DNA of 64,000 nt from Neodiprion pinetum (GCF_021155775.2 NC_060234.1:32175026-32239025), one strand, 5' to 3'. Positions 1 to 14,127 are shown, counted from the stretch's first letter. A program made the numbers and translations. The notes: generated by a model from the letters alone, not told the origin.

Positions 1-3000
1 TTTCGGGCGCCGCAAAGATTTTAATTTTTAACGACCACACTAGTACGCATACTGCAAATAGATACATGTATATGTGTATGTATGTATGTATTCCACTGAT
101 ACATGTAGTTTGAACAGATAAATGCAAATATTGATAAAAGTGTCAAAAAAATAATATACAAATATATAATATTGTAACACGTTATACGAATCTAACGAGA
201 ATCAAAAAAAAAAAAGAAACCTATTTTGTAACTTGGATGAAAATATTTCGAATGTCTTTGTAAAAGGGTCGTTGCACGTTATAATTAGTACACATACGTT
301 TCTCGCCAGTTTATGCATTTCAACGAATCGTTATTTCGACAATCCTGCTCAATATACAAAGTTATACATAACCAACTGCCAGCCAACCAGATATGCAAAA
401 ACTATGCCCCTTTTTACAGAGAGTCGTTCTATTGTCGACATATATTTTTAGCCATTTAAATTTAGTTACTTTAGTAAGGTGCTACTCTGTATATACACTG
501 ACTCAATGTGAAGAAAAAATTCGTCCCTACAATTCGACAGATCTTTAAAAAGTAATACGAGGGAAATTACGTTGCGAGGCGTATGGTTTTATTTCTAATA
601 AATTGTAAAACACTCGTTGTAAATTTTCACTAATTCTTTGAAATAAAATGTAATGATGCTTCTACTATTTTTAGGTAAATCCATCTCGAACTGCCGAGTA
701 ATCTTCTTCCAATTACGCTTGCACTCTTTAGTTGCATCAGTTTAAATTACACTCGATCGCTGTAAAAGTTTCACTGAAAGTTGCGAGAACTGTACAGATA
801 AGCTTCAGTTGGAGAACCGCTCGTAAGCCACCTTCGACGGACTCAATAAAATAAACGAGATCGCAGGTGATCGGAAGAGGGTCAGATAAACCGATCAATT
901 TTTTATTACGTTATAAGAAGAGTGCGCATCACAATAACAACGCTGCACGGCGTAAGAATATGATACAGATGGAATGGAATAATCAATAGCAGAATGGAGG
1001 TAGTGGCATATAATTATAATCATTCACACACCGCAAATCCATAACCAAAGAATGAACAAAGCTGCGATAAATCAGCTGTAATTCTGTGCAATGGGTAAAT
1101 CGTATAGATTCATGGATTCGAACGTTTCCAATTAACCCCAGCTGTTCTCTTTGTTCGTTTTTATCGATTTACTGAGCGTGCAGAAATAAGCCAGCTCGCC
1201 TAATCCCCGGTGTATCCGGGCTGCTGGGCTCGACGTCGGCTATCTTAACGTGGACCATTGTATTCTATGCAGAGTTTTTTTTTTTCAGCTCCGAGTGAGG
1301 CTAAAAAACGTGACATGTTTTTTTGTGGTAAAAGGGTATCGGGGGTCCTTTATGATAAACTTGAGGGATTGCTATTGCTTCACGGTATCAAGTAGTAGAA
1401 TAACGCCAGCGAGACCCTCGATCTTTTCACGCCCACAGCTCTTCGGCACATTAAAGGTATCAAAGACCGAATATAATTAACGAACCACGATAGCTCCAGC
1501 GGTTTGTCATTCTTCAGGGGCAGCGTGGTCAATCCTATTCTCCAGCTTCATTTGTCTCACTTGAAAAGTATTCTACGGCCGTACCCACATTTATCATCCC
1601 CTTCAGATGCCTGAAGCATCCTACAGGATGTAGCGCGTGTACGCTCGGACGGAATGTGTTTGATTATTCACATTATGAAATTATGTGCTTTTCATTTACA
1701 CTGGTAGATCGCAAGCTACATAGTAAATTATAACGAATAAAAGGTTCTGATGATTAATATTGGTCAGAGGGTCGCACAGAATTTGGGGTGCAAATTAAAA
1801 AGAAGGAATTCAATTTTGTACAATAGCATACTTCAGTATCTGGTGAATTCTGCGAATACTTTAAAATGCGAAAACAATCAGCCTTTGAGTGTGGGAAAAT
1901 TCTGAAAAGTCGACTTGACGGGCCAGACGATATTTTCGTAGATTTGACATATAATATATATGTACATCTAGATAAGCTTCTTGTCGTAGTTATTTTGTAT
2001 GTCATTGACTATTTTCATTTTTTACCGCAACGGACGAAACAGTTCCGTGTACAAAGTGAAAAGGTACTTTGTAGCTTTACTTCGAAAATTCAGTACGTAT
2101 TGCTATTATTTTTTATCATCATCACGAGGACTACATTTAACTGTGACTGCCGCGATAATTTGATATTAGTGTTACAGTAAATTGATGTTAAGGACTCATT
2201 CGCCTAAAAACAAGTGATTACCCAATTAACAAATAAATTCAACGTTGCAATAACTAGGAAATATAGTGCCGTCAATTATAATTACACTAAATAGTTACTT
2301 GTAATTCCGATAATATTTAAACCATACCCGTAACAATACCCGTTTTATTATAATTTTCTCCCAACTGTAGGAAATCAAATTTTTCTCAGTACAGGTTAAT
2401 CATCTCGCAAAGTTGATGAAAGAAAACATCGTATATTATACCTTTGAACAGGTACCCTGAAATGTAACGCGGATTCACCAGAGTAACTTATAAACGCGTC
2501 AAAACGTTGCAATTATTATAGAATGTAATCGGCCAAACGACCCTCCATCAATTTCTTACCCTGGTCAATGTGAAAACCGACGACGTTCAACGTTTTGCTC
2601 CTTTCTCTCGAGTGACAAAATTTATCCGAAATGGATGGCTGTTACGCGGTGAACTTTACTACCTGACACAAACAGACGGGGTGCAGGAATGAATATCGTA
2701 CCTACGTGCGGTGAATCATATCAGCTGCTACGGTACACGGGTCACCTATGAGAAGGTACAGAAAAAGCGCTCCATCACTGACAACGGAAGAGCGAAGGAT
2801 AGAAATTAAAAAATCGCACAAAGCAGCAAAGATAGTGCGCCTCTGCCCTCGGGCACGGCCATTTCGCTGACACCCCTCGCTCTCAATTAAGCTACTTAAT
2901 TAGAGACTTGATGCGCGCTTCATCGGGAATTCTTATAACTCGGTGTGCATAAAATTGTCTTGATTAGAGTTTGAAAAACTCGTTCGGTTATCAGCACGGC

Positions 3001-3984
3001 GTCTAGACGGTGGATTATTCAGAATACCCTGCACACCACGGGGTTCCAAATTTCTCAAATTAACCCGTCCGAGCGGCGACGTGCGCCGCACACCGAAGCT
3101 ACAACAAGATTCCCGGACCGAGTGTCGTTGAAGAGATTAACGCGACGCTTACACGGCACTTTGTCCAGTTTGAGACAGACTCTTCCGATGTCTGGTGAGT
3201 CTCGTGAAGCTGTTTCCGCGTCACGTCGTGCCCAATTCCTAATAGTTCGATCGATCCTCGCGGGTGTTTGTCACTGGCGCGTCCTTGACGAAGCCGAGCA
3301 ACGCCAGGATCACATATCCTAATCAGGATTCTATGATTCATTTGCAGGGTAAACGGCACGTGGCGCTTCACGGGAGAGCCGCCCGGAATTTTGCGTCGAT
3401 AGCCGCCCCTCCTGATCACCCCCCAGGAATAGCTAAATTTCGGATAGCGACGAGGACAAAAGTTTGCCAGCTCCAGCAGACGCGGCCAAAGTTACAGTCA
3501 GACTGGCGCCAGCCCTCTGCCAACACAGCCAGACGTCGCCCACGTCGTCGAGGAAGTGTGGCGAACGTCGTCGCGACCAGAACACCAGTTCCCCTCGCAT
3601 TTGTGCGCCGAAGCTTCACTGTGCGGGAAGCACTCGTGCGAAAATTTCCGGGCTAACTGGTCGAGAAGATTTGCGTCTCCCTGTGTTTTCGACTCTTTAT
3701 CGTTATTGTGCAGTCGCAACTGTCGAACAAGACGTGTGATTACTCATTCGATCAACGCGCTCGCGCTCCGGGTTGAGATCGAAGTTCGAACAGTACATCA
3801 TCGTTGGTCCCCGCAACGACGAAATGCGGGATCATCATGCCCACGTGCTATTCGCGAGAACGGTGATAATGCGATTCATCGTTTTTGAGCTTTACATCTC
3901 CCAGAGAAACTTTACAAACAATTTGAGTATTTTTGTGGCGAAGTGAAAGCTGCATCGCCGCGTTTTTTACGGATCTGAAAGAAG
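1..3984. other. No gene recognised
   Basis: AT-rich noncoding sequence up to about 2800, then increasingly GC-rich from about 2800 to 3984, with overlapping open frames on both strands that show no recognisable protein. A strong donor-like CTG/GTGAGT occurs at 3194. The GC-rich part may be promoter or 5' untranslated sequence for exon candidate A. Confidence 0.5.
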
Positions 3985-4181
3985 ATGGACGGCGCTCGAT
4001 TACGACGAAGACGTCTACGAGCACAACGCACTCTTGGCGACGATGCTTCTTCCAATTTACCATGTGCCAGAGAATCATCGGGTTCAGTCAAAGAACCGAG
4101 TTCCACGAGACGGTCAGCTGGATGGGAAGAACTCATCAGAATCAGCCTGAAGACGTTTGTCGTTGACCTGGACTCGTGTGT
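3985..4181 (+). CDS. Candidate alternative first coding exon A of the GARNL3 gene
   Basis: ATG 3985 sits in a good start context (AAGATGG), three codons after an in-frame TGA. It opens 65 codons plus two bases: MDGARLRRRRLRAQRTLGDD, a Ser-rich middle (ESSGSVKEPSSTRRSAGWEE) and ISLKTFVVDLDSCV. It ends at a consensus donor GTGAGTAAT (4182), in phase 2, compatible with exon 2 at 43571. The island is richer in GC than its flanks. No homology was recognised. Assignment to GARNL3 is inference from strand, phase and lack of any other acceptor gene. It would require an intron of about 39 kb. Confidence 0.33.
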
Positions 4182-4572
4182 GTGAGTAATTCTCTGATGA
4201 ATCTCTTTACAAAGAATCATATCTGACAAACATCTCGAAATATAGCAAAAATCTATAATGCCGGGGCACTGGCAGGATTCTGACATTTCGAGTTTTGCCA
4301 AGGGCGCACATTTATCCGGCGAATCGAAAAACGAGTCAAACTTTGGATTATTTGTCCTCATAACCTATGGATGAAAATCAACTGATTTTTTATTTTTTTT
4401 TCTTGCTTATACGTATGAATATTTTGAGCGTGAAATTTACGAAAAAAAAACAAAAGGACCGCTGGAAGAACGTTTTTCTTTTATCCCGTGTAGCGTTGGA
4501 CACTCTCCGGTCTCAACGATCTATCTGGAAGAAAGAAACAGAAACGAGTTATTTAAATCAATAGATTTCACG

Positions 4573-4728
4573 AGTCGTTGACGATCGCCAAGTTTTTTTT
4601 ATTATTATTTTCACGAACTGGTGACCAATTAAAATTTAAATACGAAAAGTTCCTGAAGGATTTCGCGGTTTTGTGGAATTTTTGGAAAAATAAAAGTTGA
4701 TTTTACAAAAGTAAGATCGTCAACGACT
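4573..4728. repeat. Inverted repeat, 14-bp perfect arms
   Basis: AGTCGTTGACGATC at 4573-4586 pairs with GATCGTCAACGACT at 4715-4728. The sequence between is strongly A/T-biased with T-runs after the left arm and A-runs before the right, so the palindrome may continue in degenerate form. Possible small MITE remnant. Confidence 0.55.
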
Positions 4729-6683
4729 TTTTAGTATGTCTCCGCGTATTTTGTGTAAATTTTAAAAAGATCTATAAAGCGCTTCTCGAGATATCGTGTC
4801 GAAAAAAACACGTTTGAAGTTTTGAGTGTGGTTCTGCTATTGTTGCGAGGGTAAAGAGCGAAAATTTTCAACTTAACCTTTGGTCCTAAATTCCATGGCC
4901 CTCTGTAACAATGGCAATTTCATGAGAGGTCGATTTCCGTTGCCTGCGAGTAATTCTTTTTGCAATTTCCAGCGCTCGAGCACGTTTCATACAAAATGTC
5001 GTAACTATGTCAATTTTATAGATATCAATATGAAATTTGCAGGAAACATTTTCAAGACATGAAACTTTCAGACGGAGTAACAAAAAATCGAGTATTCAAA
5101 CCTCTCCAGGTAGATAAGCCTCTTTAAGTGAAGCCGCTATCACATCTGTTTTTTATTTTTTTTTATTTTTACCTTTCTATTTGATAATGCGATGCAACGT
5201 CATCGGCGATTTTTTTAAAATTATAACCACGATCGGTTCATACTTACCGACTTTGTCTAATACAACTAATCGGGATGTGTTTGACTTTCAATACATGGTT
5301 TCGCAGTCTAGTGGGTTGATGCATTGTTTGAAAATAAATGTCTTCTAAAATTAGGCTCAAACCCCAAAAACCGCTTATCCCTGTTTCGAGTCGTGAAAAT
5401 AATTCGCGACGAACATTCGGCCCAAGGGCATGTTCGTGACAAGTGCCGCTCGATGAGGAGCCGACCCCTCAAAGAGCGTCGTGAACATTAAACGCCGGAA
5501 GTCATCCACCCTTATTCCATCAAGAGTATGATAAGGCTCGAAGTGGCAAGCGCCATTACAAACACGTCGCAGTTGGATGCCTTTTATACACATGCGCCTG
5601 CATTAATATTCTGAAGCAAAAAATTAAATTCACCCGTTTACTTGCTTTGTACAGTAAAATGCATTAACGGAATTCCTGATTTATAAATTTCACCTTCGCG
5701 CTAAATCGCAAGGATCAATCTGTATCTAATTCAAAACATGTATATCTGTTCAGGCTGTTCTACAAAATGAGATATTCAATCAGCATACTTTGCATGAATG
5801 GGTGAATTGACAACCAAGCCGACGAATAAGGATTCGCCAGTAATTGTAATTTCTCATTTGTCACAGATAGCGTTTGGTGGTACATTGCCAGGGTTGACTG
5901 GTAACAATGTTTAGGAAAGGGCGGTTAATCTACGATACATCCTTAGTCGTCGGAAGTCAACAATTCTCAACACCGCAATTTGCCACGCACAGTCAACTAT
6001 GCCGTCAAACAATCGCGTACCGAGGAAACCCTAACTTCTCGGCGCACCCCGCTAGACATTCTTTGCAGTATAAAGCGATCTACACGCGTTTGCGAATTCC
6101 TGTCATATGGCACTTCAAAGTAGAGAGGTCGAAGCTTGTTTTGGCTATCGAAGCAGCTAGATGTTTAACAGGGATGCTCGAAATTCATCATTTGATATCG
6201 GTGATTTATCAATCTCGAGTATATTTACTCGAGATCCAATTGAGGTGATCACGTAATCAGATTTTTTTTAAACACCAATTTTAAGAACGCTAAGCACAAG
6301 AAACACGTGCCACGTCCATTTGGCGAAAAAGAAAGACGTGTCAAGTAAATTACAAATATTTCGAAAAGAAAAAATGTTTCGACGTTAATTTTCCAATTGG
6401 TCGAAATTACTCCAAGCAAGGATCATTTGCAAACATTCCTCGAATTGATCGCTACATTTCAAGTTGAAAAATTGGTACTTTGGATCACGAGTGATTCATT
6501 AGTGTTCGGTAGCGTGGGCTCAGTTTTTTCTTTACTTCGTTTATAGAGAACCTTATAGCTGCGGTTCGTTCGCGGTGCGACGCATGCGTGGGCTCACCGT
6601 AATGGGCAGGATCGGGTGGTTCGAACTTTGTACGTGCGGGCTGCTCGAGGTGAAGGGGGTGGGAGAGCGGAGCTTCAGCCGAG

Positions 6684-6713
6684 TTTATAGCCTTGTAGGT
6701 ATCCATGCTCAGT
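6684..6713 (+). promoter_or_regulatory. Candidate core promoter: TATA-like box plus TCAGT initiator
   Basis: TTTATAG at 6684-6690 lies 27 bases before the A of a TCAGT initiator (6709-6713), the usual spacing for arthropod TATA promoters. The 130 bases upstream are GC-richer than the flanks. It could start a transcript containing exon candidate B at 8318. Both motifs are short, so chance remains likely. Confidence 0.25.
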
Positions 6714-6975
6714 CGCAGCGTGATACTAGCTACCTTCAACAAGTGTGCTACTACCATCTTCGCCTGTTACCATTTAATCATCGTCCGACCGCCCGACTCT
6801 ACTCAATATCGAACGAAAAACTAAACACCAATTTCAACTGTGACAACGAACGGAAGTATGTGCTCGCGTGATCCATTTGCCTACTCTTTCCGACACGGAC
6901 AACGATCCGCGGACGGTGACTCGGCGATTAAAATATATCGGGCCAAAACAGAGTGATCAACACTGATACACGTGA

Positions 6976-6988
6976 TGATAATAGTAAT

Positions 6989-7024
<36 letters not shown>

Positions 7025-7070
7025 AATAATAACAATAATAATAATAACAATAATAATAATAATAATAATA
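6976..7070. repeat. AAC/AAT trinucleotide microsatellite
   Basis: An uninterrupted AAC run passes into mixed AAC and AAT units. The long Ile/Val-rich frame readable on the - strand here is an artefact of the repeat. Confidence 0.97.
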
Positions 7071-8317
7071 GAAAGATTAACTAATTTTTCAGGAAAATTG
7101 GTCAAATTTCATTATTTTACGTTTTAAAAACAAACTCGGCGTTCATATTTCACGAGATAAGTCGTACGGGTTGAGGTTGTGATAACAATAAATCAGTTAC
7201 GCGATTACTCGAATAATATTGATAATGAACTCGATGATATTTTTTCAAATGGATAAAAAGTTATTAGACCATTTTTAGAGAGCAGACTATTTAGTGCTTC
7301 GGAAACAGCTGACTTACATCTGGTCTGACCGGGCGGTGGGGTAACGTCGTTTGGGGCAGAGCTTATATGAGGAACTGCATAGACTGCAGCGCGGTGATCA
7401 ATTTAAATCTACATCAACAGGTTATCCGCCCTGTGAGAGTCATTTATTTAACACCATTTCTGCCATGTGTGCTTTTCCATACAGATTTACAGTCCACAGA
7501 CTGGAAATTGTATCATTGGTTGGCTCGGTATAGATTTTCAGCAGTTACCAGCTGCGAGAAATTCTCCATACCACTGGTATAGCAGTGCTAATTATCACGT
7601 GAACATTTTGGCAGAGGTGGCCGGTCAATCAATCATCTGTTTTCATCAAGCCGAAATTGCCGCTTTAAGGACATGCTGGGAAACAGTAGGGTTTCCTTTG
7701 GATCATTAAAAACGCATTAAGCCAAGAAATCCCCCGGCAGTTGACAAGGCCACAGATATTTAATTAAAATTATTATAATCCCTATCGAAAATTGATCACA
7801 CAAGTGAACTGCAGACTGCTTGACTACAAACTCAACAATTTTTCTTTTCTGCCGGGGCAACATCGTCAAGGTGACACATGACTGAGACTAATCAGCTCAT
7901 TCGGCAGTGTCGCTCGCTCAAAGAAAAACCACTTTATGTGCGAGAGTGAGGTCAGCCTACGCAAACCCGACATCCATCTCTGTCAATCTCCAAAGATGAA
8001 ACAACCAACATAAACACAACATGGAATATCTATGTTGAGTGCTCAGCAGTCTTCCCCTCGCATCTTGAGCACTTACTTGGTTTAGGGCAGACGGAGAGCC
8101 AACCAAACCCTTGAATTCAGACATCTAAAAATCGGAATGTGATTTCACCAGAAGATAAGAATTTACGATGCTCTTATCCAGAACGGTCGACCATAAAATG
8201 TGCCGTTCGAGGACCCAACTAGTACGTGATGCAACTCTTGTGAATTTGTATTATAACGCAAACTTGACGTGCCGTGATTAATATTTAACTCGAGGCGATA
8301 AAATTAAAGTTTGCACG

Positions 8318-8532
8318 ATGAGCTCCGTGAGAAGAACAGCGACCGCCAAAGGCGGCACTGCACGTCGCATGGGCCACGTGCTAATCGGCTCGTCCCCAAG
8401 TGTGAGGAATCTGTCACCAGGAAACATCGGACGAGACAGCAATACCGGTTCCCCTCTCCACTCCAGGTCCAAGTATGAATTGAGAAGTGTCAGCTTTGAG
8501 GGATCCAGTAGGGTGCTGCCATGGACAACGCG
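8318..8532 (+). CDS. Candidate alternative first coding exon B of the GARNL3 gene
   Basis: ATG 8318 (context CACGATGA, A at -3) follows an in-frame TAA at 8279-8281 and opens 71 codons plus two bases. The product is Ser/Arg/Gly-rich: MSSVRRTATAKGGTARRMGH, SSPSVRNLSPGNIGRDSNTG, SVSFEGSSRVLPWTT. It ends at donor GTGAGC (8533) in phase 2; joining to exon 2 would give Arg-Ser-Pro-Ala. Its composition resembles the accepted exon 1 (Ser-rich, basic). A TATA-plus-initiator pair lies upstream at 6684-6713. No homologue was recognised, so this could also be the first exon of a different transcript. Confidence 0.42.
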
Positions 8533-11500
8533 GTGAGCTTTTATTGGATATATTAATGTGGAATGTCTCCTTCGCATGAGAAAGGTGTACGATAAGTGTA
8601 CGATGTTCATGACGAATGGAGCATGGTAACAGATGTCAGTGAACTTATTTCCTTACCGTGGTTAGTGGGTCAGTTAAGGTCATTTTGACGACGAAGCAGT
8701 CCACGGAACTACCACCGCATATTTGACCGGATGAGCACCGCGGTTAATCCTTCGTCTTCGGCCCTTTAAATGCCAGTGTACCCGTCACTTACAGCCGCAT
8801 CGTCGAGCTTTTCATCTCCCTCGAAACTCTCGGGAAATTTCGCTTAAAATATGAGCTATAGCAAGAAGCTTCGGGGGACGTACTCCTTTGTAACTTCTCT
8901 GGGAGAGATATACGTTATACTTAGCACGTTTCTTTATGAGCAGAGTAATTTTTTAGCACTTACACAGTTGTTCATTTAATTCCTCTTCTCTTGTTTTTCG
9001 CTCACTGCTCTTAAACTTTCTGCAAATCTTCCACATTGTCGGAGTTCGGGTAAATGATTAAGGAAACTTTTCGGCGCAAGACGCGAGTCCAACCGAAATT
9101 GCGTCCAGCTTTTTCAAACTTTTTTTTCCTAGAACCCTCGGCAACAATGAACCGTGAACTAGCTCTGCTTGCTAAGTTATAGTAGGTTCTACTCTCAGAG
9201 GTGAGCCTTCAATCGTGAATAAGGCACCCTCAAGGATGCTCCGCGATATTAAATTTTCATCAACGTGCATTGAAACCTAAATCCGGAAATGCCTCTGTCA
9301 GGCTGGCCGAATGGTTCAAATCTGCGCAACTGTGCATGCGTATGCATCGGACTGAATACCAGCACACGTGTGCACCTTTCATCATAGAAACCTTCAATAC
9401 TAAAAGGTTCAGTCCCTTTAGCAGCTACACGAGTAGATATTTTATCGACTGAAAATTCTTTTTACCAAGTTGCGAGAAGTCATCAAAAACTGAAATTTAA
9501 TGCTCCAAATACTTTTTAGGGCTTACAATTAGCCCAAGCGTTGTCATTTCCAAAGACATTTGAGATTATGTAACCAAACAACGTTATGTCACCAATATCA
9601 CCATTCTTGTAAACCATATATGTTGAAACATCAATGATTCTTGTTTTATCAATGATTCAATGACTTATCAAGAAGTAAGGAAAAACATAAATATACAGAC
9701 GTTAATACGTATACAGGTGATTCTTTATTGGTAGAACTTCAGTGATCAATATACACATCAGTACAAGAAGTCTATGAATTCATTGTAGTTTTTAGTCTCT
9801 GCATCACAATATAATAAGCAGACATAATTTCCAATAAATTGTTTAAAATTGTAATTAAGAGTAGTGATTGAACGGTGAAAAATGAGTCCATTACTTTGTG
9901 AGTGCAGTGTTCATTATTATCGCCGTGGATACTCACAATGGTGTACGTAATTTCTTTCCGCAAGCGATTTGCAGCGATCATTAGTCGCTCATGACGCCGA
10001 AAGCGATTACTTAAAAGAGGCACGTTTTTACCGTATTAAAAACGTATGCATGTGTACGTGAGGTGATTTCAAAGGTTCCGCAAAAGGTTAGTACCTAACA
10101 ACCCCAGTCGCAAATGACATATAAAATATTTTCTTATAGTTATGGTGCCATTGTGGCATGACCTCGTGTATATTTCTTTTTTTTTTTCTCTGCCTCGTAA
10201 GTTATATATCTCGATCGATCTTTGCTGTTGACGTATGATTCGAGCCCCAGACTGGTTGGTTAATACTCTGTGTATAGTGCCGAAAGCGAAGCGAAGTTGA
10301 ATTACAGAAAAACGGATAAAAGAAATAAATAAAATTGTACAAAAAAAAGTAAAAATATCACCAAGTTTCTCATTGCTGCCGTTTCATTCCTAGTGCCCTT
10401 TCAGAGGTCGTGAATTAGGGATACGGTCAGGTGGCAGTGATTTGTAGCCCGAGGTACTTTGTCGGATCCCAGTCAATAGAAGCTATACGAAAGTTGGCAA
10501 TAGAGGGGCGCCAATGACGAGTCCTGATATAAGGTACTGACCAAGCTACGACTGACCTTGGCCTGGTAAGTTTTCAACACTTCTGATTGGTTTGAGCACG
10601 GTCTTCAATCATGCTCTTTTTACTTCGGAGTGTTAAATGTTACACGTTGATATATATATCTGCCGTTGAGGTTTCTGGTTGTAAGTCTGGCTTATGGAAC
10701 TGCTGCTAGTCGAAACGGGTGGAGATTAAGTCAGTCCCTGATGAAGAGGAAGTGGGTGTATGGCGCGAACCGGGAACACGGTTACTAGGGGGCTCCCACC
10801 GAGCCATCGTGCCAGTTCTGTGTTGTTTAGGCTACATATCATCGCCCACCTGGCACGGTCCCAGCTGAGGGTTGTTTTCCTCGATTAATCGAAACCCGCT
10901 GCAGGTGCGAGAAAGCGATGGGAAAATGTTCAGCCCTGTAATTCCATTCAATTCTTGGAATAGAATTAGCAAGAGTATGGTCCCGGAGTTCTTTGGCAAG
11001 GCTTTGGAAAAGTTGACAGTGGTTTTTAATTAACGCACCCACTCCCGCTCTGACCGACAATGAACTTCACAATTACACACAATACAGATCCGATCTTTAA
11101 ACTAACTGCTTAGGTAGGACTCCTTTGCAAACGGATCCTTTGCAGATCCAAATCTCGTCACCACTACCAACCCGACATATCACTGTGGTAGCAAACTTTG
11201 GGGGAAGCAAAAACGGATCTTAGTTCCGCTACGTTCTTTGCTCGGGTAAACTTTGCTGCCGTATTTGTAGTCTGAACGCAAATATGCCAACACTCTGTGT
11301 CTTATATTATATCTTTCCAAATGTGCTTATAAACTGCCGTGGCCGTGATTTAATGCTCGCCTAGGTGACCGTGTATTGATTTAAACGTTGAACCCTTGTA
11401 ATGTATAAAATATTTGTTAAGGTGTTATCTTTCTCATGGAATATCACTATGTTTTGTTATACTTCCAGTCCAATTTCTTATTTGAAGTTTGCTTCGATAT

Positions 11501-14107
11501 TATTCATTTTCTGTTTTCACTTTACTCAGTTTCTCACTTCGATTCGTCGAGCAGTGGTAGTTTATAAGTCGGAAAATTACCATGCCACTCTTAATTTCAT
11601 AATTGTCTAAATTCACGAAAAAAGAGGTACCTGTATTTTGAGAGAACTTCTCTTCTCTTGCCTCTTTGGAAACTGATTTACAATTTCTCTCTGGCAGGTG
11701 GCTTTGGGGAATATACGCAAAGAACGGGAGGGTGACGCGAGTATCCTGAATTCGGAATCAAAGTCGTCCGACGTCGTAGAACTCTACTGGGATACATATA
11801 ACAATATAACATGCTCGCGACGTGTATAAAGTATAACACACAGGGTGTGCACGGTGATTGCGATTTGTTATCAGAGCGGTAGATAGACGTTGTTCAATTG
11901 AATTCACGAAGAACATATACATTCATGTGCTTCATTTGTAAGATTGATCGCAAATACAAGGTTTTTGCGAAACTAGGTGCTACTAAACTTTTCTACGTTT
12001 GCACCTTAAAGCCCATGTTCAGGTCATGAAAAGTATATTCGCGGGTAGACTTAGAGCTGAGAAATTCTAAACCTAATCTTCTTTCATTTCATTCAACATT
12101 TAAATCTGTGTATACATCGTGCATGGACTGAACACCCTGTATATAAAAGAGGATACCGTTCCATTAGGCCCAAGAGACTGCCGCAAGCAGTTTAAAAACG
12201 TTGATTATTCACTTCATCCCGGTTGGCTTCTATCCGAATTGTCCCAAGACCTCATCTTCGAGAAAAAGAGCGAGAGAAGTGGGAAGGGGCGTAAAACGAA
12301 TTCATTTTGAATCGAGCGAATCGTGGATACGTATCGGGGCTTAAAAACTAGGGCTGTGGGCATCAGACGAAAAATTGATTGCTTAAATATACCTCGGGCA
12401 TTTGGTAGAGAATCGCTCGGAGGATCTGATAACCCCGAAAATTTATAACCAAAGCTTGTACATTTTCATGACTAAACGACTGAATCCCAAAAACCTTTGA
12501 ATTACTGGAGGGAGTGGATGGACACAGTCGGATACATTGACCACGCTTCACCAGAAAGCGGAGGTTCAAGGAACCGTGTAGGGGTTTCAATTGCTCGAAT
12601 TCTCAAGCTCTTCGGTAACCGATTACACGCCAGATTGAATTTGAAAGTAAATTTCTCGGAGGATACGAATGTGCGATTACTTTTCCACGGTCTTTCAATA
12701 TGCGTAAAAACGGCAACTGTTCATGTCACAGAAATAATAGATGAAAAAGAAAAACACTTGTCCGAGCCTCTCTCATGTCTACAATTTCTCGGTGGCAGAC
12801 AACTTTCATTCCCGTTGAACAATGACCTACTGCCGTGTCATCCATATCAACTTCAGCTTGCTTTCTGCACAAAGTGAAAACGAAACAGCAGCGCTTGTGC
12901 CATAGCCACAGCCATATCTACTAGCGGCCAAGGAAATCCATTATTTCGCCAGGAGCGCACTTCCATTATACCTACCGAAATGAGGCAGTCCTCTCATTAT
13001 CATATCTCCGTCTGTACAACTCCCTGAGTCCTTGCGATAAAGCACCAGCGGGATTCGGAGCTTGGCTCTTAGTTCACTCTCAAGGAAATACGCCTGCAAT
13101 ACGTTTTTATAGAAGAAATATTATGTTTTTATACATCTATTCATCAGAATTAAAAAAAAGTCCAGAAAATGTGATTAACGGAGGATGAATGGGGGCAGTT
13201 AAACCAATCGGTTTATCTCGCCGCGCCGCGGCTAGGTTAAATGTAGGAAACAGTACAACAACTCGATGATCTATTGGCCGCCACAGTTCAGTGCTCTGAA
13301 ATCCGATCGGATAAAAAAAAGTTGAAATAAAATCGTTAAACGACGGTCCCGCAGCTCTAGATGCAAGACGTACCTTTGTTCGGATGTTGGACGCTTCGCG
13401 GTTCATCTGGGCTATGAGCTTCCATATACGTATATGCCTACGTATAGATAGGTTAAACGTAGAGTTATAGCAGGCTAGTCAGTTCCATCCGGGTGAGTTT
13501 TAATCTCCAGCGAAACTCGTTGTTGGCTGATCTATACCTTCCTCCACATTCGTCTCTCCATTCACTCGACGTGTCTTCGGTCAAGGATGTGCGAGCACTC
13601 ATACAAGCGCGGGTATTCCACATTTAGCGAGATACGTGGTCTGGCCTGGTCTGCTCTATCCTCGGAGGGCCTTTAATATCACTATCCGATAGTGGCTTCG
13701 ATCCAGAGAAATAAATACCCGTGACCTGGCCCGAAGGGAATATCGGACTCCCAGTTTCGCGGCTTTTTACCCTTTTGCTAGTTCAATCGCGTTTGGAAGT
13801 GTTCATATTCTCGGCACGTTCCGAGCATTCGAAACAGATGATACAGCACAATCCCCCATATGCCATTACCCTTTGCCCACACTTCGAAATCGATGCACTT
13901 AGGCCATATTGTCAGCGCATTAAATTGAGCTTATCCGCCGCGGGCCAGATCGGGGCGGTTAAATTAAGGTGCTAGTGGTCAAGTTACGAGGGCTGCTGTG
14001 ACCGCAGAACCAAAACTTGGGACATATTCGGTCATAGTTTTCCAAGTAGCTGTCCACCCCAAAGGGTGAAGTGTCAACACTATATTACAGTTACAGGAAA
14101 CTTCAGC

Positions 14108-14127
14108 GAGAGAGAGAGAGAGAGAGA
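14108..14127. repeat. GA dinucleotide microsatellite
   Basis: Ten consecutive GA units. Confidence 0.95.

Larger units (their letters stand above)
4182..8317. other. Noncoding, intron-like
   Basis: Apart from the inverted repeat at 4573-4728, the candidate promoter at 6684 and the AAC/AAT array at 6976, nothing is recognised. A 72-codon minus frame (5375-5593) in a GC-richer patch, overlapping a TATAAAAG (minus strand, 5588-5581), has no recognisable homology. Confidence 0.5.

Noticed and set aside
6881..7105. Ile/Val-rich minus frame that looks like a membrane protein
   Set aside because: It is the translation of the AAC/AAT microsatellite.
12497..12877. Open + frame of about 126 codons
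   Set aside because: The first codon is TTG; the first ATG is 12518. No good donor at its end and no recognisable motif.
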